Source of the DNA: Paenibacillus faecis
Lineage (GTDB): Bacteria; Bacillota; Bacilli; Paenibacillales; Paenibacillaceae
Length of the DNA: 64,000 nt
Direction: 5' to 3'
Assembly (NCBI RefSeq): GCF_008084145.1
Contig: NZ_VSDO01000003.1
Span: 124,001 to 188,000, forward strand
Made by a program: the position numbers and the translations under genes. Under the pieces are notes generated by a model. It made no database searches and was not told the DNA's origin. It was given only the letters and a program-made list of their open reading frames with translations. Below, piece after piece: positions 48,974-56,803 of this stretch (position 1 is the stretch's first letter; every line of letters starts with the position of its first letter).

Positions 48974-49603
48974 TTATTTCGTTCCGTACAACCGGTCGCC
49001 GGCATCGCCCAGACCCGGAATGATGTAACCATGCTCATCCAACCGCTCGTCCAGCGCGGCCACATAGATGTCCACATCCGGGTGAGCGTCCTGTACCGCT
49101 TTGACGCCTTCCGGCGCGGCGATCAGGTTCATCATTTTAATTTGCGTACAACCGCGCTTCTTCAGCGCCTCAATCGCCGCAATGGCCGAACCGCCCGTAG
49201 CCAGCATAGGATCGATGACGATCAGCTCGCGTTCCTGCACGTCGGTAGGAAGCTTCACGTAATATTCGACAGGCTGCAGCGTTTGCGGATCGCGGAACAG
49301 CCCGACATGGCCCACTTTAGCGGCGGGAAGCAGCTTCAAAACGCCGTCAAGCATCCCCAGTCCCGCACGTAAAATAGGAATGAGTCCCAGCATCCGGCCC
49401 GAAATGACACGCGATTCGGCTTCGGCCACCGGCGTCTGCACTTTGATCGATTCGAGCGGAATTTCTCTCGTAATTTCATAGGCCATCAGTGTGGCCACTT
49501 CATCCACCAATTCACGAAAATCCTTTGTGTTCGTCCGCATATCGCGGATAAATGTCAGCTTGTGTTGAATCAAGGGGTGATCGCATATCACCAGTTTTGC
49601 CAT
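48974..49603 (-). CDS. upp: Uracil phosphoribosyltransferase
   Basis: 209 aa, converts uracil and PRPP to UMP. PRPP-binding motif [20 protein letters not shown]. Start ATG 49603 behind CCGGAGGGACAAACC ([20 protein letters not shown]); the longer ORF has no site. In B. subtilis upp lies between glyA and atpI; here glyA is not adjacent and mnaA has joined. Confidence 0.97.
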   Translation of the reverse strand: MAKLVICDHPLIQHKLTFIRDMRTNTKDFRELVDEVATLMAYEITREIPLESIKVQTPVAEAESRVISGRMLGLIPILRAGLGMLDGVLKLLPAAKVGHVGLFRDPQTLQPVEYYVKLPTDVQERELIVIDPMLATGGSAIAAIEALKKRGCTQIKMMNLIAAPEGVKAVQDAHPDVDIYVAALDERLDEHGYIIPGLGDAGDRLYGTK

Positions 49604-49684
49604 GGTTTGTCCCTCCGGTTTTATTGCTAAGTCTTCACTTGCGGTCACGTTCTCATTCTCGAATGTTCCACAAATCTCGTTTAT

Positions 49685-49693
49685 TATATCACT
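49685..49693 (-). promoter_or_regulatory. Predicted extended -10 promoter of upp-mnaA
   Basis: Minus strand TGATATAAT, a perfect extended -10 with no good -35, about 80 bases before the upp start. Confidence 0.5.
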
Positions 49694-49798
49694 GTCTTTT
49701 TACGAATGCCATGAACCGGATTTACCTAACGCTTACGCTTTCCCGTCCCGGTTCCATCACATCGTTACTATACTGCATCACGCCAAAAAAAGAGGAAC

Positions 49799-49840
49799 AA
49801 AAAAGGCCCCGCCAGACCGTAATCCCGTCCAACGAAGCCT
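49799..49840 (-). terminator. Intrinsic terminator of the ROK kinase gene
   Basis: Minus strand AGGCTTCG / CGGGGCCT (two G-T pairs) with a 21-base loop, then TTTTTTG, about 45 bases after the stop. Confidence 0.7.
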
Positions 49841-49883
49841 TCCGCTAAGGCATGCGGCGGCCGTCCGGCCTACACCACCGGGG

Positions 49884-50765
49884 TCAGCCCCGCAAAGCCG
49901 CCTCCGCCAAAGCCAAGGCGCCCGCGAGCCCGGCGTTATCGCCCAGCCCCGGAGGCACGATATATCCGCCGATATGTTCCCGCAAGCTCGGGTGCTGAAT
50001 GTACCCGTTCAGCTGGGTCTGGAGCTTATCGGCAATCAGCGGGAAGAGCTGACTCTGCTTCATCACTCCGCCGCCCATTATAATTTTCTGCGGGGAAAGA
50101 ATCAAAATGTAGTTCATCAAGGCTTGCGCCAGGTAATAGGCTTCCATTTCCCAAGCCGGATGTTCCGGCGGCAGATCGGCCCCGTTACTCACGCCCCACC
50201 GCTTCACGATCGCCGGCCCGGAAGCCAGGCCCTCCAGGCAGTCCCCATGATAGGGACAAATGCCTTCGTAGGTGTCATCCGGGTGGCGCCGCAATAGGAT
50301 ATGTCCCATCTCCGGGTGGGACAGGCCGTGAATCAGCCCCCCGCCCAGGGCGGCTCCGGCCCCGATGCCGGTTCCGACTGTGATGTACAGGCAGTTGTCC
50401 AGCCCCCGGGCCGCCCCCCAGCGCAATTCTCCTAACGCCGCCCCGTTGACGTCCGTGTCGAAGCCGACCTTGCAGCCTTTTGCCGCCTGCATGGTTCCCA
50501 CGATATTATAGTGGCTCCAGTGCGGCTTTGGAGTCGTCGTAATGTGACCATAGGTCGGGCTTCCCGGAATCGGATCGATCGGGCCGAATGAGCCGATGCC
50601 GATCGCTTCTACCGGCTTGTCCCGAAAATAATCGAGCACCTGTCCCATCGTCTCTTCCGGCGTCGTGGTCGGAAAACTGACGCGCTCCAGAATGGTACCG
50701 TCCTCATGACCGATCCCGCATACGAATTTGGTTCCTCCGGCTTCAACAGCCCCAAGTAGTTTCAA
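49884..50765 (-). CDS. ROK-family sugar kinase, fructokinase type
   Basis: About 293 aa, cytosolic. It resembles the ROK fructokinases (YdhR/ScrK type). Signs are GAVEAGGTKFVCGIG (phosphate loop), VGFDTDVNGAALGELRWGAA, TVGTGIGAGAALGGG, and a zinc motif HPEMGHILLRRHPDD...CPYHGDCLEGLASGPAI. No ATG is visible near the start; a TTG 10-12 bases after GGGAGG is inferred. It has its own extended -10 promoter and terminator. The exact sugar cannot be told. Confidence 0.9.
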   Translation of the reverse strand: MKLLGAVEAGGTKFVCGIGHEDGTILERVSFPTTTPEETMGQVLDYFRDKPVEAIGIGSFGPIDPIPGSPTYGHITTTPKPHWSHYNIVGTMQAAKGCKVGFDTDVNGAALGELRWGAARGLDNCLYITVGTGIGAGAALGGGLIHGLSHPEMGHILLRRHPDDTYEGICPYHGDCLEGLASGPAIVKRWGVSNGADLPPEHPAWEMEAYYLAQALMNYILILSPQKIIMGGGVMKQSQLFPLIADKLQTQLNGYIQHPSLREHIGGYIVPPGLGDNAGLAGALALAEAALRG

Positions 50766-50839
50766 TGTTATGCCAACCTCCCGTAATTTACCCGAAAGTC
50801 AGATATGACTAACGTTTAACACATCGGTATTTGCTTGAG

Positions 50840-50848
50840 ATTATACCA
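50840..50848 (-). promoter_or_regulatory. Predicted extended -10 promoter of the ROK kinase gene
   Basis: Minus strand TGGTATAAT, about 75 bases before the kinase start; shows that the kinase is not necessarily part of the peptide operon upstream. Confidence 0.5.
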
Positions 50849-50900
50849 TGATATCGAGGGGATTGGCAGCATCTTGATTCGTACGGCAATTAGGTATTCA

Positions 50901-52091
50901 TCACTTGTGTGCAAGCTGCTTCTTCAGCAGATCGAATTTATTTTTCACCTTTAACTCACCAACGGTTTGTTCAATGGAAGCAACCAAATATTCGACATCC
51001 GCGAGTTTCACGTCCTCATGAAAACTGAGTCTGATGCTGCTGGAAGAAATCGCTTCATCCTGCGTCATGGCCATCAGTACGCGGCTTTGCTTGGCTTTTG
51101 ACGAGCAGGCGGACTGCGAGGAGACCATGATGCCGCGCTTGCCCAGCATACTGATCATCATCGCTGAAGTCACACCTTTTTTCGGATACGAAAAATTGAT
51201 GATATGCGGCGAGGAATCCGGAGGCTCCGGGCTGTTTATCACCAGCTCAGGTATCGCCGCCAGCCCGGAATACGCCGATTTATGCAGCAAAGTTAAGTAC
51301 GCCGCCTTTTCCTCGCGTTCCTCCAAGGCCGTCGCGATGGCTTCGGTGAGTCCCAACACCGCAGGAACGTTAGTCGTTCCCGGTCTCACGCCCTGTTCCT
51401 GCTCCCCGCCGTACATGAGCGGCTCGAGCTCGATATATTCTTTGGCCACAAGCAGCCCGATGCCTTTCGGCCCCCCGATTTTATGGCCCGACAGGGTATA
51501 GAGGTCGATAGGTTCAAGTTCCACCGGTATTTTGCCAAACCCCTGTACACCATCTACGTGAAATAAAACGTCCGGCATCGATCGGAGTACCTCCGCGATT
51601 TCCCCGATGGGCTGTACGGCCCCTGTTTCATTGTTCACATGCATCACGCTCACAAGAACGGTGTTGGCTTGGAGCGCGTCCTTCACGGAAGTCGGATCAA
51701 CAGTCCCGTTGCGATTGACGGGAAGAAACGACACCTCCGCCCCTTGTTCAACCAGCTGCTTACCGCATTGATAAACGGATGAATGCTCAATCTCCGACAT
51801 AATAAGATGGGGAGTTCTCCCCGTCTTCTTCATCCAGGCGCGAATAACGCCCAAAATCGCGAGGTTATTGCTCTCCGTGGCCCCGGACGTAAAAATAATT
51901 TCCGCAGGTTGGACTTGAAGCAGCCGGGCTATCTTCTCTCTAGACTCCTCCACCCGAAGACGAGCCTTAAATCCCATATCATGCACGGATGACGGGTTGG
52001 CGTAACAATGCCGGGCGGAATCCAGCATGGTCTGAAACACTCGGGGGTGCAGAGGCGTGGAAGCGCAATAGTCCAAATATAAAGGATTCAT
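50901..52091 (-). CDS. Group I (NifS/IscS-type) cysteine desulfurase
   Basis: About 396 aa, PLP enzyme that removes sulfur from cysteine as a persulfide. Motifs: YLDYCASTPLHPRVFQTML, IIFTSGATESNNLAILG, PLP Lys in LYTLSGHKIGGPKGIG (about 200), and the active-site Cys in SSQSACSSKAK (about 326). Three consecutive ATGs follow CAGGAGGG; spacing favours the last. It is 18 bases after the tandem-thioredoxin gene, so it is the last gene of the peptide export operon. It could be a housekeeping enzyme that joined the operon, but its place next to a Cys-rich peptide is suggestive. Confidence 0.9.
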   Translation of the reverse strand: MNPLYLDYCASTPLHPRVFQTMLDSARHCYANPSSVHDMGFKARLRVEESREKIARLLQVQPAEIIFTSGATESNNLAILGVIRAWMKKTGRTPHLIMSEIEHSSVYQCGKQLVEQGAEVSFLPVNRNGTVDPTSVKDALQANTVLVSVMHVNNETGAVQPIGEIAEVLRSMPDVLFHVDGVQGFGKIPVELEPIDLYTLSGHKIGGPKGIGLLVAKEYIELEPLMYGGEQEQGVRPGTTNVPAVLGLTEAIATALEEREEKAAYLTLLHKSAYSGLAAIPELVINSPEPPDSSPHIINFSYPKKGVTSAMMISMLGKRGIMVSSQSACSSKAKQSRVLMAMTQDEAISSSSIRLSFHEDVKLADVEYLVASIEQTVGELKVKNKFDLLKKQLAHK

Positions 52092-52109
52092 CATCATATC
52101 CCTCCTGCA

Positions 52110-53126
52110 TCATTTCTTAAGATACCCTGAAGCTGCCCCTCCGCGTGTTCCAGCCAGTTCAACCAATTCACGCGAGGTATAGACCGTTCTTTTATGGCAT
52201 ATCCGCTGATGTTCATCGGCAACCAGGACGAAAGGAAAGGTTCGGATGAGAAAGTCGCTCTCCATTTGCTCCGGAGAAAGAGCTAGGATGGGCCACTTCC
52301 GCTGGAGAAATTCGTCCAGCTCCTGATGGTCTTCATCGTTCCCCGTAGAAAACAGAAGAAAGCGGACGGAGGGCTGTTGTATTTCCTGAAGCTCAGCCAC
52401 CAGTTCCAAGCATCGGACACAGTGCATCGAAATAAACAGCAGCACTTTCATACCCTGGATGGAGTGCATACTCAATACTCTGCCGCTCCGGTCCACGTAT
52501 TCTCTATTGGGAATGAAACTGCCGAGCGCCGGACCTTGGTCACGAATCACGCTCCTTGCTCCCTCCAGAGCTTTCCCCTCATGCGATAGAGAGTCCGGAA
52601 ACATACTCACAGGCAGTCCCTGATCACGTCCGGGCCAACCCGGAGAGGACGCCTCCAAGTGATCCCCCAACTGCCCGGGATCGGCCAACTCGTCGACTCT
52701 CTCAATGCGTCCCTCTGCGCCTACTGTTACAATAGTGGGGACACGCTGAATTCCAAACACCGATACGACCCTGGATGACCTGAAAATAGGAAATTCATAC
52801 GATATATCCTCCAAATCGGCGTTTGAGTAAGGCTCGGGATCCCCCTTTATAACCAGACAGTGGTTAGTTCGGGGGGAATGCTCCAGGAGCTTTAACACTT
52901 CAATACACGAGGCGCAGCTATCGCTTAAAAAAATGAGCTTCGTGACCCGGCCGGGAAACGTCTCCGACCTCACTTTCCTTCCCATCTGGTCCCTTCCTTT
53001 AAATAAAGGAAGATAATCGCCGACATTCCCGCCCCGGGGGATCCCACCCTCCGTGAGCGCCGTATTCTGCGCCTTGCCTCTAGAGGAAACAAACAGCGTT
53101 TTTAATGAATCCAGCGTTTTTCTCAT
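52110..53126 (-). CDS. Protein with two thioredoxin-like domains (CASC and CVRC)
   Basis: 338 aa. Domain 1 (about 35-150) has LIFLSDSCASCIEVLK (Cys71, Cys74) and a GIQRVPTIV cis-Pro loop. Domain 2 (about 200-325) has LLFISMHCVRCLELVAEL (Cys236, Cys239) and a TFPFVLVADEH cis-Pro loop. No signal peptide or clear membrane segment is visible, so it is probably cytosolic. The start codon overlaps the stop of the ABC exporter (ATGA). Its role is likely thiol-disulfide exchange for the Cys-rich peptide, by analogy with SkfH and BdbB in other peptide clusters; this is inference. Confidence 0.85.
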   Translation of the reverse strand: MRKTLDSLKTLFVSSRGKAQNTALTEGGIPRGGNVGDYLPLFKGRDQMGRKVRSETFPGRVTKLIFLSDSCASCIEVLKLLEHSPRTNHCLVIKGDPEPYSNADLEDISYEFPIFRSSRVVSVFGIQRVPTIVTVGAEGRIERVDELADPGQLGDHLEASSPGWPGRDQGLPVSMFPDSLSHEGKALEGARSVIRDQGPALGSFIPNREYVDRSGRVLSMHSIQGMKVLLFISMHCVRCLELVAELQEIQQPSVRFLLFSTGNDEDHQELDEFLQRKWPILALSPEQMESDFLIRTFPFVLVADEHQRICHKRTVYTSRELVELAGTRGGAASGYLKK

Positions 53127-54943
53127 GCGATCACTCCGTTCATGTCATACCATTGGGACTGGGCCTCATACATGCGCGCATACTCCCCTTGGCGCTGAAG
53201 CAGTTGCACATGCGTTCCCTGTTCTACCAGGCGTCCGTCTTTCAGCACCAGAATCAGATCCGCATGGCGGCAGCTTCCGAGCCGATGGGAGATCATGATA
53301 CTCGTTTTCCCTTCCACCAATTCCGAAAATCGTTCAAACAAAGCGGCCTCGGCAATAGGGTCTAATGCGGAAGTGGGCTCGTCGTATATAACCAGCTCGG
53401 CATCCGTATTAAAAAAGGAACGGCTTAGCGCCACCTTTTGCCATTGTCCTTGGGACAACTCTTTGCCTCCTTCATATTCGTAGCCCAGAAGCGTGTCATA
53501 TCCATACGGAAGCGAGCGGGAAATCGAATCCACTCCCGTCTTGACCGCCGCCATCTCCAACCGGCCCTGGTCCTCCAGCGCTGAAATCCGGCCGAATCCG
53601 ATATTTTCTTTCAATGTTAATTGGTACTGCATAAAGTCTTGAAAAACGGCACTGAGCGGCTTGTATTCCTCATCCATGGAAATCTCCTTGCCGTTCCAAA
53701 GCACTCTTCCATATTGAGGGTTATATAGGCCAAGCAGGCATTTGGCCAACGTACTCTTTCCGGCTCCATTGTGTCCGACAATAGCCACACGCTGTCCGGG
53801 CTTGACGTGAAACCCGACATCCGCCAAAGCCGGCGTCCGCTGATTGGGATAGGTGAAGCTCAACCCCTCTACCACAAGGCCCTTTTGTACCGCTTCACGA
53901 GGTTCGGTCGATAGCTCCGGTAAATCCGTGCGATCCTTCGGTTTCTTCTCCGACAGATGCATAAATTGGATCAGTTCGCTGGTAAACAAAGCGTTTTCGT
54001 AAATGCCCGATAGATTGGCGGCGATCAGCATCACACTGTCCTTGGCTGTCGTCACGGTCTGGATCATGGCCACAAAAACCCCGATCGTTAGACCGCCCGT
54101 ATCGCTCATTAGAAGGACGATCACGGTGGAAAGCGCCGTAAACGCATAGGAGAAAAACTCGGAGAAACCGCCGAGCCATTGCCCCGACTTTTCTAAAGCA
54201 GCCTTTTCCCTGGCATTTTTCCAATACAACTTTCCCCATTGGTCGATGATGTAAGGATACAACTTGAACAGCTTCATTTCTTTGGCGGACTCCCTGCCGG
54301 TCATCAAGCCCATGAAATAATGGACTTTGCGGCTCGAAGGCGTTTGGGCGATCATCTGTTTGTATCTTTTTTGACCCAGCTTCATATTGATTAAGAAGGA
54401 AGGGATAATCAGACACAGTACGCCTGCGGACAGCATCCCATGAAACCCGGCCAGAACCACAAGCAGTGAAGTTAACGTAATGAGGCTTTGCAGGACCAGA
54501 AAAAAATGATCCAACACGGATAGCCCGCGATAAGCCAGTCCTTGAGTGACTCTCTGCAGGCGGTCGTAATATTCGGACTGCTCGAAGTAAATATAATCCA
54601 GCCTGGAGCATTTTTCCGCGATCTCCCGGTCCAATCGAAACTGCGCTTTTTGCTTGATGACCAGAAGAAGCATATGGGAAAGCGACCTTAAGCCCAGAGC
54701 GGTCAGAAAAAACAAGGCCTGCCAACCGATCGTCGTCAGCGCGGGCAGCAGCATTTCCTTATTCCCTTGAAACAAAAGAGAAGCTTGCTCCACCAGCCGC
54801 TTGGTCAGGTAAATTTGAACCGCCGGCTGCAAAGCCTCCACAATACGAATGACCATCATCACGGCCAATCGGACAGGGGCCGACCTCCATATAAACGGAA
54901 CGATCTCAATCAGCAATCCTCGAAGGACTCCCTTATGGTTCAC
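53123..54943 (-). CDS. ABC exporter (fused membrane and ATPase domains)
   Basis: About 606 aa, half-transporter of the lantibiotic/peptide exporter type, six membrane helices then an ATPase. Walker A GHNGAGKSTLAKCLLG (about 390), signature ELSQGQWQKVALSR, Walker B VIYDEPTSALDP, H-loop ISHRLGS. No C39 leader peptidase is present. The ORF can be read from 55099, but that start has no ribosome site and the first 50 codons overlap a perfect hairpin, so I use the GTG at 54943 (AAAGAG upstream). It is directly downstream of the 41-aa Cys-rich peptide gene and presumably exports that peptide. Confidence 0.88.
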   Translation of the reverse strand: MNHKGVLRGLLIEIVPFIWRSAPVRLAVMMVIRIVEALQPAVQIYLTKRLVEQASLLFQGNKEMLLPALTTIGWQALFFLTALGLRSLSHMLLLVIKQKAQFRLDREIAEKCSRLDYIYFEQSEYYDRLQRVTQGLAYRGLSVLDHFFLVLQSLITLTSLLVVLAGFHGMLSAGVLCLIIPSFLINMKLGQKRYKQMIAQTPSSRKVHYFMGLMTGRESAKEMKLFKLYPYIIDQWGKLYWKNAREKAALEKSGQWLGGFSEFFSYAFTALSTVIVLLMSDTGGLTIGVFVAMIQTVTTAKDSVMLIAANLSGIYENALFTSELIQFMHLSEKKPKDRTDLPELSTEPREAVQKGLVVEGLSFTYPNQRTPALADVGFHVKPGQRVAIVGHNGAGKSTLAKCLLGLYNPQYGRVLWNGKEISMDEEYKPLSAVFQDFMQYQLTLKENIGFGRISALEDQGRLEMAAVKTGVDSISRSLPYGYDTLLGYEYEGGKELSQGQWQKVALSRSFFNTDAELVIYDEPTSALDPIAEAALFERFSELVEGKTSIMISHRLGSCRHADLILVLKDGRLVEQGTHVQLLQRQGEYARMYEAQSQWYDMNGVIA

Positions 54944-54991
54944 TTCGGCTACACTCTTTCTTCTTAGGTTTGCATCTGGGCGTTGGCCCGA

Positions 54992-55021
54992 ATCATATTG
55001 ATGAATTATCACTTTAACCAA
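54992..55021 (-). promoter_or_regulatory. Possible internal promoter before the ABC exporter
   Basis: Minus strand TTGGTT, 18-base spacer, TATGAT, giving a 40-base leader to the GTG start. It lies just past the hairpin that follows the peptide gene. Confidence 0.4.
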
Positions 55022-55064
55022 TACACTACCTGCATTTGGTCCATCACTCCATAATAAATGAAAG

Positions 55065-55091
55065 GTCTGCTGTCTATATCGGACAGCAGAC
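55065..55091 (-). terminator. Hairpin between peptide gene and exporter, possible partial terminator
   Basis: Perfect GTCTGCTGTC / GACAGCAGAC stem, 7-base loop, 21 bases after the peptide stop, followed by CTTTCATTTATT. The T tract is weak, so it may be an attenuator or an RNA end-protector that makes peptide mRNA more abundant than exporter mRNA. Confidence 0.55.
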
Positions 55092-55111
55092 ATCTTCATT
55101 TTGTTGCTTAG

Positions 55112-55237
55112 TTAACACCCGCACTTACAAACGGAGCAGCCGCTAGAATAGTATTGACACGATTGTTGCTTAGTAGTTCCATTGCAAGGATATTCAAGCT
55201 GTTGACAATACGTATACAAATAAGATCCGGAGCACAT
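55112..55237 (-). CDS. 41-aa cysteine-rich peptide, putative exported product of this locus
   Basis: A short gene below usual ORF cut-offs. The ribosome site AAAGGAGGTG is near-perfect and sits 7 bases before the ATG (55235-55237). The product has eight Cys (2, 11, 18, 27, 34, 37, 39, 41) and six Tyr, starts MCSGSYLYTYC and ends SSGCSVCKCGC. There is no Lys/Arg-rich start, hydrophobic signal or GG leader. Four disulfides are possible, or other Cys modification. It lies between MauE/MauD-like redox genes and an ABC exporter. I do not recognise the family. It could be a bacteriocin, a signal, or a metal-binding peptide. Confidence 0.8.
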   Translation of the reverse strand: MCSGSYLYTYCQQLEYPCNGTTKQQSCQYYSSGCSVCKCGC

Positions 55238-55343
55238 AATTTTTCACCTCCTTTCAAAGAGGTTTTTTATAGGTAAGGCTGGAATCGCCTTAGCTAACTC
55301 AGTTCAAGGAACCGACATTTCATCGATCCACCGGCCCTTCCCC

Positions 55344-55883
55344 TTACGCCGAAACTCGCTCTTCCCCATGCGAGACCAGCGCTTGCAGATGGCCTTCGTT
55401 ATTTATAATTCCTTTCGCTCGGATCAAGCCATCCGGGGACACATAGTATCCAAACGGAACGAAGGGAGTTTGCAGATCCTTGAAATTTTCCACATGAATA
55501 ATCGGAACCTGGAGTTCATACTCCTTAATGACGGCGTTTACCTCGTCCTCCGGACCGGACATCATGAACAGATACTGATACACCGGCATTTTCTTCTGTA
55601 CATCGTTAATGACCGAGTACAGCTTTTTGCAGGCCAAGCATTGGGAAGAAGTCAAAAATATAAGTGTGCCGAGCTTGCCATGGTCCTTAAGGGGCACGGC
55701 TCTTCCGTCCATGGGGATGCGGCCCCCAATCGGAAACTCTGCCCCTTCCGGCAAACCCTCTTGTTGTTCATAGAGCATACTTCTGGCTGTGATGGCGCTC
55801 TTTAAAATGACAATCACGACGTAAGAAATCAGAATCACAATGACCCACAAGAGCAAATACGAGATTTCATACATGTTCGGCAT
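55344..55883 (-). CDS. MauD-like membrane-anchored thioredoxin-fold protein
   Basis: 179 aa: a membrane helix at residues 7-28, then a thioredoxin-like domain with TLIFLTSSQCLACKKLYSVI (Cys82, Cys85) and the MauD-type end VPFGYYVSPDGLIRAKGIINNEGHL. MauD is a disulfide-handling helper of the small Cys-rich subunit of methylamine dehydrogenase. The catalytic domain would be outside the membrane. RBS AAAGGAGTGAC. It is 30 bases after the MauE-like gene. It probably oxidises or isomerises the Cys-rich peptide during or after export; inference. Confidence 0.85.
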   Translation of the reverse strand: MPNMYEISYLLLWVIVILISYVVIVILKSAITARSMLYEQQEGLPEGAEFPIGGRIPMDGRAVPLKDHGKLGTLIFLTSSQCLACKKLYSVINDVQKKMPVYQYLFMMSGPEDEVNAVIKEYELQVPIIHVENFKDLQTPFVPFGYYVSPDGLIRAKGIINNEGHLQALVSHGEERVSA

Positions 55884-55913
55884 AACATGTCACTCCTTTA
55901 GTCGGTTGTTGTG

Positions 55914-56426
55914 CTATTCCTGGTAGAGCTGATGGTACTGTCGCAGCGTTAAACCCAGCGCATAAATCACCAAGATCCCTACGGAGGAGAGCACCGCCAG
56001 CGCTATTTCCCCAAAAGAAGCCGAGGCCCATGCGGACGAGAGCGGCGCAACAAGAAGATAAACGCTCAAGAGGAAGAGGACAAAATGTCTGGTATATAGC
56101 GCCATGCTGAACTTTTCCGAAATAAGCCCCCCAAACCACTGGTAGATCACCATTCTGCCTTTGGCTCTCCATGCCCCCCAAGCAAAGGAACAGAGCAGAA
56201 GCAGAGCAAGCGCCGCACCAAATCGCAATGTCATAGGAAACCACAACAACACGCAAACGGCCAACTCGGCCAAGGGAATGGCGGCTCCAGCTCTTTTCGC
56301 CCATAAAGGAAAGATTCTCAGTTGCCTTAGCGTGTCTCTGAAGGATGACAATTTACTTAGTTTGGACGCTGATGACACACCAAATAAAACGCTTACAAAT
56401 ACCTGGACCAAGGAAATCGACTCCAT
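55914..56426 (-). CDS. MauE/DoxX-like membrane protein, cysteine motif missing
   Basis: About 170 aa with four membrane helices. Matches the MauE-type family by layout and the FGxLxxxxFxxxLxxRHxxL pattern (WFGGLISEKFSMALYTRHF). The usual CxCFG pair is replaced by YQWFG (residues 95-99). The start is placed at 56426 behind AGGAGATGAGA; the longer ORF has poorer sites. First gene of the operon behind a consensus promoter. Usual role of the family is transfer of electrons or thiol status across the membrane, but the loss of Cys argues against direct redox. Confidence 0.75.
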   Translation of the reverse strand: MESISLVQVFVSVLFGVSSASKLSKLSSFRDTLRQLRIFPLWAKRAGAAIPLAELAVCVLLWFPMTLRFGAALALLLLCSFAWGAWRAKGRMVIYQWFGGLISEKFSMALYTRHFVLFLLSVYLLVAPLSSAWASASFGEIALAVLSSVGILVIYALGLTLRQYHQLYQE

Positions 56427-56698
56427 CTTTAATCTCATCTCCTGTTTTCGTATTAACCCATGCATTCATACAAAACGAGAAATCGCGCAATCGTTTGCAT
56501 TTTTGAGAATAAAAAACGTGTCATCATGAAAACCCTGAGTATGTCCATTTAACGGTGAGGTGCAGAAAAGTAGGAAGAAGCATAGCTGCCAAATAAAAGC
56601 ATTAATGCAAGCGTTTGCTCAATTGGCTGAAGTAGACCCTTTGGAGAAAAACATTAAGTGGAGTATTACTGGGATGTTATTTGTTACCATTTGACTTA

Positions 56699-56726
56699 AT
56701 TATATCCTTCTCCTTCTCGCTGTCAA
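56699..56726 (-). promoter_or_regulatory. Strong sigma-A promoter of the Cys-rich peptide operon
   Basis: Minus strand TTGACA, 16-base spacer, TATAAT: perfect in both boxes. It leaves a leader of about 265 bases before the MauE-like gene, in which no convincing ORF is seen on the same strand. Confidence 0.75.
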
Positions 56727-56737
56727 CTACTTATCCG

Positions 56738-56767
56738 CAAAAAAAACCAACCAGTTCAACTGGTCGG
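56738..56767 (-). terminator. Intrinsic terminator of the SGNH hydrolase gene
   Basis: Minus strand CCGACCAGTT / AACTGGTTGG (small loop) followed by TTTTTTTTG, 37 bases past the stop. Confidence 0.9.
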
Positions 56768-56803
56768 CCTTCCTTCCATTTTATTCGACACATTTCTCCA
56801 CAC

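Noticed and set aside
54944..55099. Start of the ABC exporter at 55099
   Set aside because: The first codons lie in a perfect hairpin, there is no ribosome site, and typical exporters start near the GTG at 54943.
56560..56694. 44-codon plus-strand frame (GTG start) in the leader of the peptide operon
   Set aside because: It ends IKWSITGMLFVTI and looks protein-like in part, but the ribosome site is too close to the GTG, and it runs against the strong minus-strand promoter. It could be a relic.
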